Positions 1-8,673 are shown, numbered from the stretch's first letter. The stretch is 27,891 nucleotides of DNA from Actinomycetes bacterium (GCA_023419515.1 JAEZXW010000019.1:1-27891), one strand, 5' to 3'. A program made the numbers and translations. The notes: generated by a model from the sequence alone, not told the origin.

Positions 1-3000
1 CTTTGGTAATGGTCTTGCTAGGATCTTTTGGATCAGGATAGCTCACGGTAATGGTGTCGTTTTCTTTAAATGGAAGTGGTTGATCTGCTCCCTTGGTGAT
101 TTTAAGAGTAGTAGTAACTTTTCCACCGTCACGACCAGAGGTAGAACTTGCCTGAGCACTTGGGGTTGGCGTTTGCTTGGCACTCGTAACTTCACTAATA
201 GGAAGGGTGATAGTAGTGAGATCTTTGAAGGTAACGGTTACTTCGCCCTTGGCGTCGTCAAAACGTACCGTCTCAACATTGCCTTCATAGCCAGGGAATC
301 CACGAAGTGTTTCTTCAATAGTACCCTTCTCGGTTGGGTTAGGTGTTTCACCTTCAATAGTAATAGGCTGATCAAAGCGTCCCTCATATTTCTTATTCAT
401 TGGCACGCGGTCAATGCGCTCAGAAAGCTCTGGATCAGTATGTGCAGGACGTCCATCAAAGCCGTCGGATTTTGAAGTAATGATGATTTGCTGATTTTCT
501 ACAAACTGCTTGTAGAGAGACTCATCAATATCGGTAAGTTCAAGCTCTGGTTTTGAGCCATCACCAACAAGTTTCCACTCATTACCAAACTTGTTAACTC
601 CATTATCGGGAAGCTTCTGGGCAACTTTTCCTACCGTGATGGTGTAGTTACCATGCTCGTCTGCTACAGCTGTACCAATTTCAATTGCCTGACCAAACTC
701 AGGTGCAAGGTACTCTCCTACATTCTCAGCAGGAATTCCTTTCATATCTGGCTTCAGCAAGTAGGCATGAACTGTTTGGAATGGCTGAGTTTTACCCTTA
801 ATGGTCTCGCCCTTGAAGCTGGAGTATTTATCTTCGCTCATTGTTGGCTGAGGAACAAGCGGATCGGTTCCATTAAAGATGCTTGGAAGACCTTTTTCTG
901 AACGATCGATAAAGCGCTTGTACCCACCAGCTGCATTGAACTCTGCGCCGTCCTTTTTACCATCACAGTCTGAGTCGGGGTTATTAGGGTTGGTGCCAAA
1001 GCCATTCTCAAATACGTTAGGAAGGCCGTCTTGGTCGGAATCAACGTCAAGACCAGTGTGCTCAATATAGTAGGTGCGCATACCTACAGCAATTTCATTG
1101 CCTTCATAGGTCTTTGCAATACCTGATACGAAGGTAGTTGTTCTATCAGCTTCAGGCTTTTGACCATTAATGACCGTATTGGTTTCTTTGTAGATAGCAA
1201 GTGGGGTACGCTTAGTGCTGAACTCAACGGTAAAGACAGGAACAGAAGACCTGTTATCTGCGTTGAGGTGGAAGCGATAAAGCTCACCAGCGCTTACAAC
1301 CTTGCTCATATCCTTCATGCCATCCACGAAATTGGACATCTCAAAACCGTGAACGTGTGCAGCGGAGACATTATTTCTTCCCCAGTCGGTCCAAAGACGC
1401 CACTCTGCAGATCCATCGTTAGGACTTGCCGGTGTGTTTGGATCGGAAAGGTCTTGGAAATATACCTCGTCGATTGAGCGTGAACTATTTAACAAAAACT
1501 CATCGAGTGCAATCTTATAGTTGGGCAAGCTACCCGGGTTATTAGTGATCTGAGTACGTGGAGCAATCGTAGCATCGTGCTTTGCACCCTCGCGAATTTT
1601 TAGATCTTTTGCATTTTCCTCGAGGTGAAGCTTAATATCGCCTACAACCTTAAGGTCTTTAGAAAGCATAAATCCAAACCATGCAGAACCGTTGTCGGTA
1701 GAACCGTCACGAATCTGGGTCTCATTGAAGACCATGCGCCACTTAGTAATGCCCTCTTCATTTTCAGGCTGAACAATCTCAACAGCCACACCAGCATGCT
1801 CATCAGAAATAGCAGTACTTGGCTTGTTTACAAAGTCTTTACTGCGCTGGAAATCGGTCTTCCACTCAGTAATAGGCTTAAGATCGTTGACAACCTGACG
1901 ATTTACAGGCTCGCAAACCGAATTATCAACAGTACTTGTGCGGGTAATTTGAGCTGAATCAGTGGTGGTTGCAAACTTAGGACCACCATCCCACATGTCA
2001 GAAGCAACCTTGACAGTCAGCATGTCATTGGGGCGATACCAAATCTCGCTCTCATCAACATCAACATACTCTGCGCCAATATTGTCGACGCTTGTGCCGG
2101 TTGCCGCGTACATATTATTAAAAGCATTGCGGTCATCGCTCATTTTGAGCTTTTTACCAACTTCAATGGTATAGCTTCCATCTTTGCCAGAGATCGTCTG
2201 ACCAATGATGCGCTCTTTACCATTATCAGCCTGAGCAACCAAGGTTACCGTGCGATATGGAGCAGTCGTACCAGTAATCTGCTCACCTTTTTGAGCCTTG
2301 AGCTGATTGCCCTCATCAGTCTTGACATTTACCTTGCCAACTGATGGATCGGTGCCCTCATACTCAAGATATTTTGCCCAATACTCAATACTATTGCGCT
2401 CAGTTGGATACCTAAAGCCATGACCATCGCGACCAAATTCTGCCCCATCATGAATGCCATCGCCATCAGTATCAGCAGCATTTTTATTGGTGCCCAGTGC
2501 ATCTTCAAAAAGATCAGGCAAACCATCTTGATCGGTGTCAACATCTGGGTTTGGATGATCGTAGTGAAACGTATTCATGCCCAAGTACAAATCGCGCTCA
2601 TATGACTTAAAGCCACCGCTTACAAAAGTTGAGCGCACATCATACTTATCGCGAGGAAGATCGAGATCCGTAATCATCCAAAGCTTCATAGGATTGCGCT
2701 TTGTCTTGAATGTTACCTCTACCTTATGAGGAACATTTTCTGACCCAGAGCTGTGTCGTATGCGATAAAGATGACCAACGCTGTTAATAAAAGACATCTG
2801 GCTTTTTGCGCCATCAATGAGGGATGCCTCGATATGGCCATAATTTTGATCCCAGATAACCTTTTTAACCTCAGCAGGCTTTTCGCTCACATTCCAATAA
2901 ACCCACTCAGAAAGTCGCGAGTGACCAGCGCTATTATCCTGAGAGTCATCCACGGTGTTAGGCAGCATACCAGCACCATCAAGCAAGGTTGTCTCAGGAA

Positions 3001-3523
3001 TAATGTTTCGGATAGAAACACCTGAACCCTCGCGCTCATCTTCTTTTAACGCAGGGCTGATCTTTACGTTAAAGTCACCGATAACATCAAGATCTTTTGA
3101 AAGCATGATGTTGTAGTAGTTCTTCTCAGTGTATTGAGTGCGATCTTTGCCACCTCTAACGTCATTCTCGTTAAAGGTGATTTTCCACTCAGCAACACCA
3201 TTTGCATCTTCTGGAGTCAAAAGCTCAGTTTTAACCACTGAGCCGATATCAAATCCATGACCAACAGATTCAGGCACGCCGGTGATTTTATCGTTTTTAA
3301 ACTGCTCTTTAGTCAAAGGAGTAAAGTTCTTTGCCAACTGTGGATGAGCAACCGTAACACCGGTATCCTCTACTGGCGCGTCAGCACTGAGGGCATAAAT
3401 ACCAGATTCAGGTTGGGCTGCAAGTGGTTCTGGATAAGCCTTTGGCGCAAAACCAGCAAGTGAAAGACCAGCTACCAAAACCAATGGAGTTCCCAACAAT
3501 GGCGTGAGATACTTGGGTTTCAT
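1..3523 (-). CDS. Giant secreted surface protein, N-terminal 1174 residues (C-terminus outside window)
   Basis: The frame is open from an ATG at 3523 to the left edge with no stop, so the protein is at least 1174 residues. GGAG lies 4 nt before the ATG. Residues about 5-35 form a signal peptide (basic start, hydrophobic core, an AA site near residue 35). The body is one ~500-residue module present twice. Each copy has a beta-rich part containing an MLSKDL motif (residues 140 and 619), then a thrombospondin-type-3-like Asp-rich segment (DTDQDGLPD, 329-337; DSDQDGLPN, 828-836; each followed by a second DxDxDG loop and DGAEF), then an Ig-like part with a G-x-Y-T-I motif. The Asp-rich loops should bind calcium. 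Past residue ~1060 there is a different segment and a Thr/Ser/Pro/Lys-rich stretch I cannot assign. The cell-wall anchor, if any, lies beyond the edge. The role is probably adhesion or host contact (inference). The gene is visibly more AT-rich than most of the window. Confidence 0.85.
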   Translation of the reverse strand, partial: MKPKYLTPLLGTPLVLVAGLSLAGFAPKAYPEPLAAQPESGIYALSADAPVEDTGVTVAHPQLAKNFTPLTKEQFKNDKITGVPESVGHGFDIGSVVKTELLTPEDANGVAEWKITFNENDVRGGKDRTQYTEKNYYNIMLSKDLDVIGDFNVKISPALKEDEREGSGVSIRNIIPETTLLDGAGMLPNTVDDSQDNSAGHSRLSEWVYWNVSEKPAEVKKVIWDQNYGHIEASLIDGAKSQMSFINSVGHLYRIRHSSGSENVPHKVEVTFKTKRNPMKLWMITDLDLPRDKYDVRSTFVSGGFKSYERDLYLGMNTFHYDHPNPDVDTDQDGLPDLFEDALGTNKNAADTDGDGIHDGAEFGRDGHGFRYPTERNSIEYWAKYLEYEGTDPSVGKVNVKTDEGNQLKAQKGEQITGTTAPYRTVTLVAQADNGKERIIGQTISGKDGSYTIEVGKKLKMSDDRNAFNNMYAATGTSVDNIGAEYVDVDESEIWYRPNDMLTVKVASDMWDGGPKFATTTDSAQITRTSTVDNSVCEPVNRQVVNDLKPITEWKTDFQRSKDFVNKPSTAISDEHAGVAVEIVQPENEEGITKWRMVFNETQIRDGSTDNGSAWFGFMLSKDLKVVGDIKLHLEENAKDLKIREGAKHDATIAPRTQITNNPGSLPNYKIALDEFLLNSSRSIDEVYFQDLSDPNTPASPNDGSAEWRLWTDWGRNNVSAAHVHGFEMSNFVDGMKDMSKVVSAGELYRFHLNADNRSSVPVFTVEFSTKRTPLAIYKETNTVINGQKPEADRTTTFVSGIAKTYEGNEIAVGMRTYYIEHTGLDVDSDQDGLPNVFENGFGTNPNNPDSDCDGKKDGAEFNAAGGYKRFIDRSEKGLPSIFNGTDPLVPQPTMSEDKYSSFKGETIKGKTQPFQTVHAYLLKPDMKGIPAENVGEYLAPEFGQAIEIGTAVADEHGNYTITVGKVAQKLPDNGVNKFGNEWKLVGDGSKPELELTDIDESLYKQFVENQQIIITSKSDGFDGRPAHTDPELSERIDRVPMNKKYEGRFDQPITIEGETPNPTEKGTIEETLRGFPGYEGNVETVRFDDAKGEVTVTFKDLTTITLPISEVTSAKQTPTPSAQASSTSGRDGGKVTTTLKITKGADQPLPFKENDTITVSYPDPKDPSKTITK

Positions 3524-3561
3524 ACTTCTCCATGATCCTCGATTGATTTATAAGCTTAATT

Positions 3562-3590
3562 ATTATCGAGAAATCATTTTTTTGATGCAA
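3562..3590 (-). promoter_or_regulatory. Predicted promoter of the surface protein gene
   Basis: On the minus strand, TTGCAT (3585-3590, a poor -35 match) is followed after exactly 17 nt by GATAAT (3562-3567, 5 of 6 to the -10 consensus). The -10 ends 38 nt before the start codon, giving a leader of roughly 30 nt. The spacer contains a run of seven A. The weak -35 suggests the promoter may need help from upstream sequence, which here is the ten-G tract. Confidence 0.55.
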
Positions 3591-3594
3591 GAAG

Positions 3595-3604
3595 CCCCCC
3601 CCCC
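3595..3604. repeat. Ten-base homopolymer tract (C10 plus strand, G10 minus strand)
   Basis: Ten consecutive C on the plus strand, ending four bases upstream of the predicted -35 of the surface protein gene on the minus strand. Such tracts slip during replication. In other bacteria they change promoter geometry and switch surface genes on and off. The count is directly visible; the switching role is inference. Confidence 0.9.
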
Positions 3605-3821
3605 GCGTTTTATGCACGATTCACAATATCTGCACTATTAAAATAGCCTTAACCAGCGGTTTTTGCATATGCAAATTAACTTGCAATAAAATATAAAAAT
3701 TCATGAAACCTTTATATTAATAATAGTTAATGAGGTGAACTAATTCACTACCGATTTATGTCTTGCAAATGTCAAACAATTTGAGAATTTCTTGACGTCA
3801 AAATCTGATAAAAACTCATGC
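3605..3821. other. AT-rich intergenic region between surface protein and tRNA-Glu promoters
   Basis: No gene is apparent here. It separates the minus-strand promoter of the surface protein from the plus-strand promoter of tRNA-Glu. It holds a perfect 14-bp palindrome at 3662-3675 and a perfect 10-bp palindrome (TTGACGTCAA) at 3792-3801, either of which could be a regulator site. Confidence 0.5.
3662..3675. promoter_or_regulatory. Perfect 14-bp palindrome, possible operator
   Basis: TTTGCATATGCAAA reads the same on both strands. It lies about 70 bp upstream of the predicted -35 of the surface protein gene and about 150 bp upstream of the tRNA promoter. The half-site TTGCA recurs nearby (around 3680 on plus, and in the predicted -35 on minus). 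No regulator is identifiable. Confidence 0.3.
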
Positions 3822-3851
3822 TTGACAAGGCTTGTAAACCTTCTGTATGAT
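3822..3851 (+). promoter_or_regulatory. Promoter of tRNA-Glu
   Basis: TTGACA (3822-3827, perfect -35) and TATGAT (3846-3851, 5 of 6 to the -10) are separated by 18 nt. Transcription would start about 3858, 14 nt before the mature tRNA. This is the best sigma-70-type promoter I see in the window. Confidence 0.75.
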
Positions 3852-3871
3852 GCACAAGCACTTAAAGAGAT

Positions 3872-3948
3872 GGCCCGTTCGTCTAGCGGCCTAGGACACC
3901 GCCCTCTCAAGGCGGAGATCACGGGTTCGAATCCCGTACGGGCTGCCA
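3872..3948 (+). tRNA. tRNA-Glu, anticodon CTC
   Basis: All four arms can be drawn. The acceptor stem is GGCCCGT (3872-3878) with ACGGGCT (3938-3944), with a G-U pair at 1-72. The anticodon stem is CCGCC/GGCGG around the loop CTCTCAA (3904-3910), giving anticodon CTC at 3906-3908, which reads GAG. The T arm is ACGGG-TTCGAAT-CCCGT. The discriminator is G3945 and CCA is encoded at 3946-3948. A strong promoter lies just upstream. A T-rich stretch follows, but I see no clear hairpin terminator. Confidence 0.96.
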
Positions 3949-4095
3949 TCTTTCTTCTTTTTTCTTCCCAGCAATTCACATAATCAATGCTCATTTGTTG
4001 TTTTGCTGCGCTCTTGTGGGACAAACAAAACCTGTATCGCTTAAAAATGGCTACACTGGATAATTCTTGCACCACGAACTTAAGGGAGCGAATCT

Positions 4096-5436
4096 ATGGC
4101 AAACGACATCCGTATCACCCCTGACGTCATCCAGGCATTTGAAACTGATTTTTATGCTGACCCAGCTAATCTTCTTGCACGCAATGCGGCGACCTCAATG
4201 GGTGTTATCAAAGCCGCACGAAATCCTGAACCTTTTACCCAGCTTCATCACACGTTTTCAATACAACTTAAACAAGGCAAGGTCTGTAACCAAAAGCGTT
4301 CAGGTCGCTGCTGGATGTTTGCTGCTGTCAATGTCATGCGCTCGCAAATTATCAAGGACCTTAACCTTGAGACGTTTGAGCTTTCACAGACATTTACTAT
4401 GTTTTATGACAAGCTCGAAAAAGCAAACTGGTTCTACGAGTCAATCATTGCAACTGCTGACAAGAGCCTTGACTCGCGCCTTGTCTCGTGGCTTTTAACT
4501 GATCCACTTTCTGATGCAGGCCAGTGGGACATGCTTGTTAATATCATTGATAAATATGGCATTGTTCCAAAAGAATCTATGCCTGAGACAGCAAACTCAT
4601 CTGATAGCCACGATATGAATCGCTATCTCACCAAGCTTTTGCGCCAGCATGCTATGGTGTTGCGTGAAGCGCTTTCTGACGGCATCAAACCAGATGCGCT
4701 CGCAAAACTTAAAGAGAGCATGCTCGCTGAGGTTCACCGTATTTTGACAATTTGCCTTGGCACTCCTCCCCAAACGTTCACGTTTGAAGTACGCACCAAG
4801 GATGACAAATTCATCCGCGACTGCGACATCACACCACTTGAGTTCTATCGTAAGTATGTTAAACATCCCCTCAACCAAAGCCTGTCACTTGTTAATGCGC
4901 CTACCAAGACAAAGCCATTTAATAAGACACTCACCGTCTCATATCTTGGTAATGTCGTTGAGGGTCGTCCTGTAACCTATCTCAACGTCGAGATTAATCA
5001 GATGAAAAAAGCTGATATCAAGCAGCTTAAGGATGGTCGTCCTGTTTGGTTTGGCTGTGATGTTGCGCAGGATATGATTCGTGATGAAGGCCTTTTGGAT
5101 ACACGTGCTCTTGATATGGATAACCTTTTTGAAGTTGGCTTTTATCAAGAAAAAGGCGAACGCTTGGACTACGGCGAATCACTTATGACACACGCAATGA
5201 CCTTCCAAGGTGTCAATCTTGATGACAACGGTAGGCCTCTCAGCTGGCGTGTTGAGAATTCTTGGGGCGATAAATCTTGCGAGAAGGGCTACTACGTCAT
5301 GAGCGATGAGTGGTTTGATGAGTACGTCTTTCAGGTGGTTATCGACAAGAAGTTCCTGACGAAAAAGCAGCTTGAGCTCTTTGAGAAAAAGCCGATCGTT
5401 TTAAAGCCTTGGGATCCGATGGGCTCACTCGCTTAA
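4096..5436 (+). CDS. pepC: Aminopeptidase C, C1B (bleomycin hydrolase) family, copy 1
   Basis: A 446-residue cytoplasmic papain-like cysteine aminopeptidase that releases N-terminal amino acids from peptides; family members form hexameric barrels. The visible catalytic residues are Gln66 and Cys72 in NQKRSGRCW, His366 in THAMT and Asn388 in VENSWGD. The C-terminus WDPMGSLA resembles the family's C-terminal arm, which sits in the active-site cleft and makes the enzyme an aminopeptidase. The length is normal for PepC. The start is ATG 4096 with AGGGAG 7 nt upstream. A paralogue starts 80 bp after the stop, and a hairpin terminator follows that one, so the two are probably co-transcribed. Codon use is more AT-rich than in the second copy. 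Peptide scavenging fits an amino-acid-fermenting host-associated lifestyle (inference). Confidence 0.95.
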   Translation: MANDIRITPDVIQAFETDFYADPANLLARNAATSMGVIKAARNPEPFTQLHHTFSIQLKQGKVCNQKRSGRCWMFAAVNVMRSQIIKDLNLETFELSQTFTMFYDKLEKANWFYESIIATADKSLDSRLVSWLLTDPLSDAGQWDMLVNIIDKYGIVPKESMPETANSSDSHDMNRYLTKLLRQHAMVLREALSDGIKPDALAKLKESMLAEVHRILTICLGTPPQTFTFEVRTKDDKFIRDCDITPLEFYRKYVKHPLNQSLSLVNAPTKTKPFNKTLTVSYLGNVVEGRPVTYLNVEINQMKKADIKQLKDGRPVWFGCDVAQDMIRDEGLLDTRALDMDNLFEVGFYQEKGERLDYGESLMTHAMTFQGVNLDDNGRPLSWRVENSWGDKSCEKGYYVMSDEWFDEYVFQVVIDKKFLTKKQLELFEKKPIVLKPWDPMGSLA

Positions 5437-5516
5437 CGCAATCGCTCGCTTAAACGCGCGTGAACCTGCAAGAAGCATTCGTCACCACATGCACGACCAC
5501 CGAAGGAAACATCACG

Positions 5517-6851
5517 ATGACAAATTCTCTCAATTCGCTAAGCCTGAGCTCGCTTGATTCGTTTAGGGCGCAGACCGAGGGCGATCGCACCTACACCCTC
5601 GCTCGCAATGCTGTCACAACAAGCGGCATCCTAAAAGCCGCGTGGAACAGCGATGCTGTGGCTCGCTACCACGACACCTACTCGGTTGACCTTAAGCCCA
5701 CCAAGGTCACCGATCAAAAGCAGACAGGACGCTGCTGGCTTTTTGCTGCACACAACATCATCCGCAAGGAGTTCATCGATGTTTTTAACCTCGAGAACCT
5801 CGAGCTCTCTGCCGCATACGGCATGTTTTATGACAAGCTTGAAAAGTCGAACCTCTTTTTGGAGGCGATGATTGCCCTCGCTGATCGTCCGCTTGATGAT
5901 CGAGAGCTGCACCTGCTTTTGGATATGCCCATCCCTGATGGCGGTCACTTTGCCATGGCAGCAAGTCTCATCAAAAAATACGGCGTTGTGCCAAGCAATA
6001 TCATGCCTGAGACGGCAAGTTCGACCAACTCGCGTGAGCTCAACGACGTCTTAGGCCTTGCCTTAAGACGAGGCGGCCTTACTCTGCGTCAAGCCGCGCA
6101 GCGAGGTGAAACGCCAAGCGCATTACAAGCGCTCAAGGATCAAACACTTGCTGACATCTATCGTATCTTATGTATCAGCCTTGGCGAGCCTCCCTGCCAC
6201 TTTACATTTGAGGTGCGCGATAAAGACGATAAGTTCATTCGCAAGAGCAACATCACGCCTCAGGAGTTTTATGCACTCGCCAATATTGACCTCGATGATT
6301 ATATCGGGCTCGTCAATATTCCTAAGGAGTCTCACCCGTTCAACACGGTCTTTGAACTTTCCCCTTGGATTGGCAATATCGTTGGTGAGCCGATTCGTTT
6401 TTTGAACGTCGAACTCGATACGTTTGTCGACGCAACAACCGCACAGCTAAAAGGCGGCAAGCCCATCTGGTTTGCCTGCGACGTGGGCAAACACTTTAGG
6501 CGCGAGCAAGGCCTGCTCTCCCTTGAGACCAGCGATTATGAACAGCTTTTTGGCGTTAAGCTTGCGCTTGATAAGAGCACCGAGCTCAGTCTTCGTGAGC
6601 AAGTTCCTAACCACGCGATGACCCTCCAGGGCGTTAACCTTGACGATGACGGCAAACCACTTGCGTGGAAGGTCGAAAACTCCTGGGGAGATAAGACCGG
6701 CAAGGATGGCTACCTCATCATCACGCACGACTGGTTTGAGCACTATACCACCGAAGTAATTATCAAGCGTGCCTATCTGCCACAAGAGCTCATTGATCTT
6801 TATGACCAGAGTACGCCGCGCGTAGTGCCAATGTGGGACATCCTAGCGTAA
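5517..6851 (+). CDS. pepC: Aminopeptidase C, C1B (bleomycin hydrolase) family, copy 2
   Basis: A second PepC-type cysteine aminopeptidase of 444 residues. Catalytic residues sit at nearly the same positions as in the upstream copy: Gln67, Cys73 (TGRCWLFA), His366 (NHAMT) and Asn388 (VENSWGD). I chose ATG 5517 over an in-frame GTG at 5460 because AAGGAAA lies 7 nt before it and because its N-terminus then aligns with copy 1 up to the shared LARNA motif. The two copies look roughly half identical by eye. The C-terminus ends MWDILA rather than WDPMGSLA, so the arm that sets exopeptidase specificity differs. GC content is clearly higher than in copy 1, arguing for an old duplication or separate acquisition rather than a recent duplication. 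The transcript ends at the hairpin at 6943. Confidence 0.93.
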   Translation: MTNSLNSLSLSSLDSFRAQTEGDRTYTLARNAVTTSGILKAAWNSDAVARYHDTYSVDLKPTKVTDQKQTGRCWLFAAHNIIRKEFIDVFNLENLELSAAYGMFYDKLEKSNLFLEAMIALADRPLDDRELHLLLDMPIPDGGHFAMAASLIKKYGVVPSNIMPETASSTNSRELNDVLGLALRRGGLTLRQAAQRGETPSALQALKDQTLADIYRILCISLGEPPCHFTFEVRDKDDKFIRKSNITPQEFYALANIDLDDYIGLVNIPKESHPFNTVFELSPWIGNIVGEPIRFLNVELDTFVDATTAQLKGGKPIWFACDVGKHFRREQGLLSLETSDYEQLFGVKLALDKSTELSLREQVPNHAMTLQGVNLDDDGKPLAWKVENSWGDKTGKDGYLIITHDWFEHYTTEVIIKRAYLPQELIDLYDQSTPRVVPMWDILA

Positions 6852-6942
6852 AGAAGCCACTTGAGCGGCAGCCCTCGATCTGCGAGCTTTGAGCCTTGGC
6901 GCTCAACCTTCAACTCTCGATTAATTTTTCGCACAAAAGAAC

Positions 6943-6993
6943 GCTCCCTTGTCTTCATCGCCATTTAAAACGTGAGACAAGGGAGCATTTTTC
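6943..6993 (+). terminator. Rho-independent terminator of the pepC pair, probably bidirectional
   Basis: A perfect 12-bp stem, GCTCCCTTGTCT (6943-6954) with AGACAAGGGAGC (6975-6986), encloses a 20-nt loop and is followed by ATTTTT on the plus strand. On the minus strand the same stem runs into GTTCTTTT, so it may also end transcription from the permease gene coming the other way (stop at 7123). The rest of 6852-7122 shows nothing I recognise. Confidence 0.85.
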
Positions 6994-7122
6994 TGGCCGT
7001 GAAATGACGGTGCCGTTCAGTCTAGCGGTCACTCTTGGTGACGATGCAATCAGCACCGCCGCTCTACGACGTCGCCAAGAGCAAGACGGTCGCCCTGCAA
7101 TAGCGACATCGCCTTAAAGCAA

Positions 7123-8589
7123 CTACTTCGTCTTGGCCTCTTGTTCAGCAATGCGCTTCTTGTTGAGCAGCAAGTGACCAACAAAACCAATGATTAGCGC
7201 AAACAAAACACCGAGGTTTGCATACGCCCACGGACCATCCTTGCCACCGATCAGCGGCAAGAAATAGCCCTGCCACTCAAGCCAGCTTGCGTTGAAGTTA
7301 ACGACAAAGCCCCAGCCAACCACGGTACCAACCACCAAAATAGCGATAGTCGTCCAGTTGACCGAGCCATACACACCCTCGGGCGTAAACAAGCTCTCGA
7401 CATCGTAATCACGCTTGCGCATAAGCGCCTCAGCAATCATGATGCCAGCCCAGCATGCAATAACCGTACCGAGCGTGATCAAGAAGCCCTGGAATGGAGT
7501 CAAGAAGTCTGACGAGAAGAAAACGACAGCAATTGTGCCGAGCGTCATGATGGTGGCGTCGATCGCGGTTGCAACGTGGCGCTTCGCGGGAAGACCAGTT
7601 GCAAGCAGTGAAAGACCTGATGAATAAAGATCGAGGATGATACCGCCAACCAGACCAAGGATCGCAACGATCGCAAATGGCACGAGGAACCACACCGGCA
7701 AGATGGTAACCAGCGCGCCGATTGGGTCGAGGTTGATCGACTCACCAAGCTCAGCATTTGAGCCCACCAAGAACAAACCAAAGACAACGAGGATGACGCA
7801 GGGCAGTGATGCCGAGAACGTCGTCCAGAAGGTCACGCCACCAGCGCTTGCCGAACGAGGCAGATAACGAGAGTAGTCGGCTGCACAGTTAACCCAACCC
7901 AGACCAAAGCCGGTTGCAACCATGACAAGAGCGCCGATGCAGGCTGCCAGCGTGCCCGAGGGCATTGCCATAACAGCAGCAAAATTGATCTGAGGAAGAA
8001 CCAGTACGAGATAAATGATGGTCAATACTGCGGTAATCCAGGTGATCCAGGTCTGCACCTTCATGATGGTGTCAAAGCCCAAAATACCAGCGCTCGCAGC
8101 AAGTGCGATAACAATGACAAACCCGATCACGTGCGCCATCGTCTCATTATGAAAACCGAGCGACGCCATCACTGTTGCGGTTGCCAATGTTGCAGTCACG
8201 CAAAGAACAGTCTCCCAGCCAACGGTCAGGATCCACGAGATCGCAGCAGTCACGCGGTTGCCGTTAAAACCAAACGCAGCACGCGAAAGCGCAAGCGTCG
8301 GCGCAGAACCGCGTTTACCTAGCGTTGCAATGACGCCGCACAAAAAGAACGAGAACGCAACGCCGATGACAGAAACGATAACCGCCTGCCAGAACGAAAT
8401 ACCAAACCCGAGCACCCAAGCGCCCCACGACAGGCCGAGAACCGAGATATTTGCCGCAAACCACGGCATAAACAAGTCAGAAGGCTTGCCTTTACGCTCG
8501 GACTCAGGAATAACATCGAGACCTGCATTCTCAATGCGTCCGACACCAGATTGAATCTCAGCTGATTCAATCTGCTCCACATTACTCAT
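7123..8589 (-). CDS. NCS1-family nucleobase/cytosine-type permease
   Basis: A 488-residue integral membrane protein with about 12 hydrophobic segments, typical of the NCS1 family (cytosine, purine, uracil, thiamine and allantoin symporters). The cytoplasmic N-terminus leads into a KGKPSDLFMPWFAAN segment and an SWGAWVLG helix, and a WVNCAADYSRYLP motif precedes a mid-protein helix, as in CodB-like members. It should import a nucleobase, nucleoside or related heterocycle with a cation; the substrate cannot be read from sequence. The start is ATG 8589 with AAAGGAGG 6-7 nt upstream; a longer in-frame extension to 8784 lacks such a site. It is divergent from the ADP-ribosylglycohydrolase/PfkB pair with a 133-bp shared control region, which suggests all three act on one substrate. 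Confidence 0.9.
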   Translation of the reverse strand: MSNVEQIESAEIQSGVGRIENAGLDVIPESERKGKPSDLFMPWFAANISVLGLSWGAWVLGFGISFWQAVIVSVIGVAFSFFLCGVIATLGKRGSAPTLALSRAAFGFNGNRVTAAISWILTVGWETVLCVTATLATATVMASLGFHNETMAHVIGFVIVIALAASAGILGFDTIMKVQTWITWITAVLTIIYLVLVLPQINFAAVMAMPSGTLAACIGALVMVATGFGLGWVNCAADYSRYLPRSASAGGVTFWTTFSASLPCVILVVFGLFLVGSNAELGESINLDPIGALVTILPVWFLVPFAIVAILGLVGGIILDLYSSGLSLLATGLPAKRHVATAIDATIMTLGTIAVVFFSSDFLTPFQGFLITLGTVIACWAGIMIAEALMRKRDYDVESLFTPEGVYGSVNWTTIAILVVGTVVGWGFVVNFNASWLEWQGYFLPLIGGKDGPWAYANLGVLFALIIGFVGHLLLNKKRIAEQEAKTK

Positions 8590-8673
8590 GTGGCTCCTCC
8601 TTTTGAATAAAACCGCACGGATCAGCAGCGCGGTTCCTTCCAGACATACACGCCTGAATTCTCCCACATTTTT

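Noticed and set aside
838..1065. Minus-strand frame in the surface gene region that could suggest a separate gene or a frameshift
   Set aside because: The surface protein frame continues uninterrupted through here (second Asp-rich segment reads in frame); this is an out-of-frame shadow.
3408..3617. 69-codon frame on the minus strand running across the surface gene start and the poly-G tract
   Set aside because: It overlaps the signal peptide of the surface protein in another frame and lacks a ribosome site; the surface gene frame is far longer and protein-like.
3792..3801. TTGACGTCAA as an upstream tRNA promoter -35
   Set aside because: No -10 lies 16-18 nt downstream; the TTGACA/TATGAT pair at 3822-3851 is much better. 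It remains only a short palindrome.
5460..5516. Upstream GTG start adding 19 residues to the second PepC
   Set aside because: It has no ribosome site, and the extra residues do not align with the first PepC; ATG 5517 has AAGGAAA in front and aligns.
6896..7117. 73-codon plus-strand frame after the pepC pair
   Set aside because: It runs through the terminator hairpin, has no ribosome site and no protein-like features.
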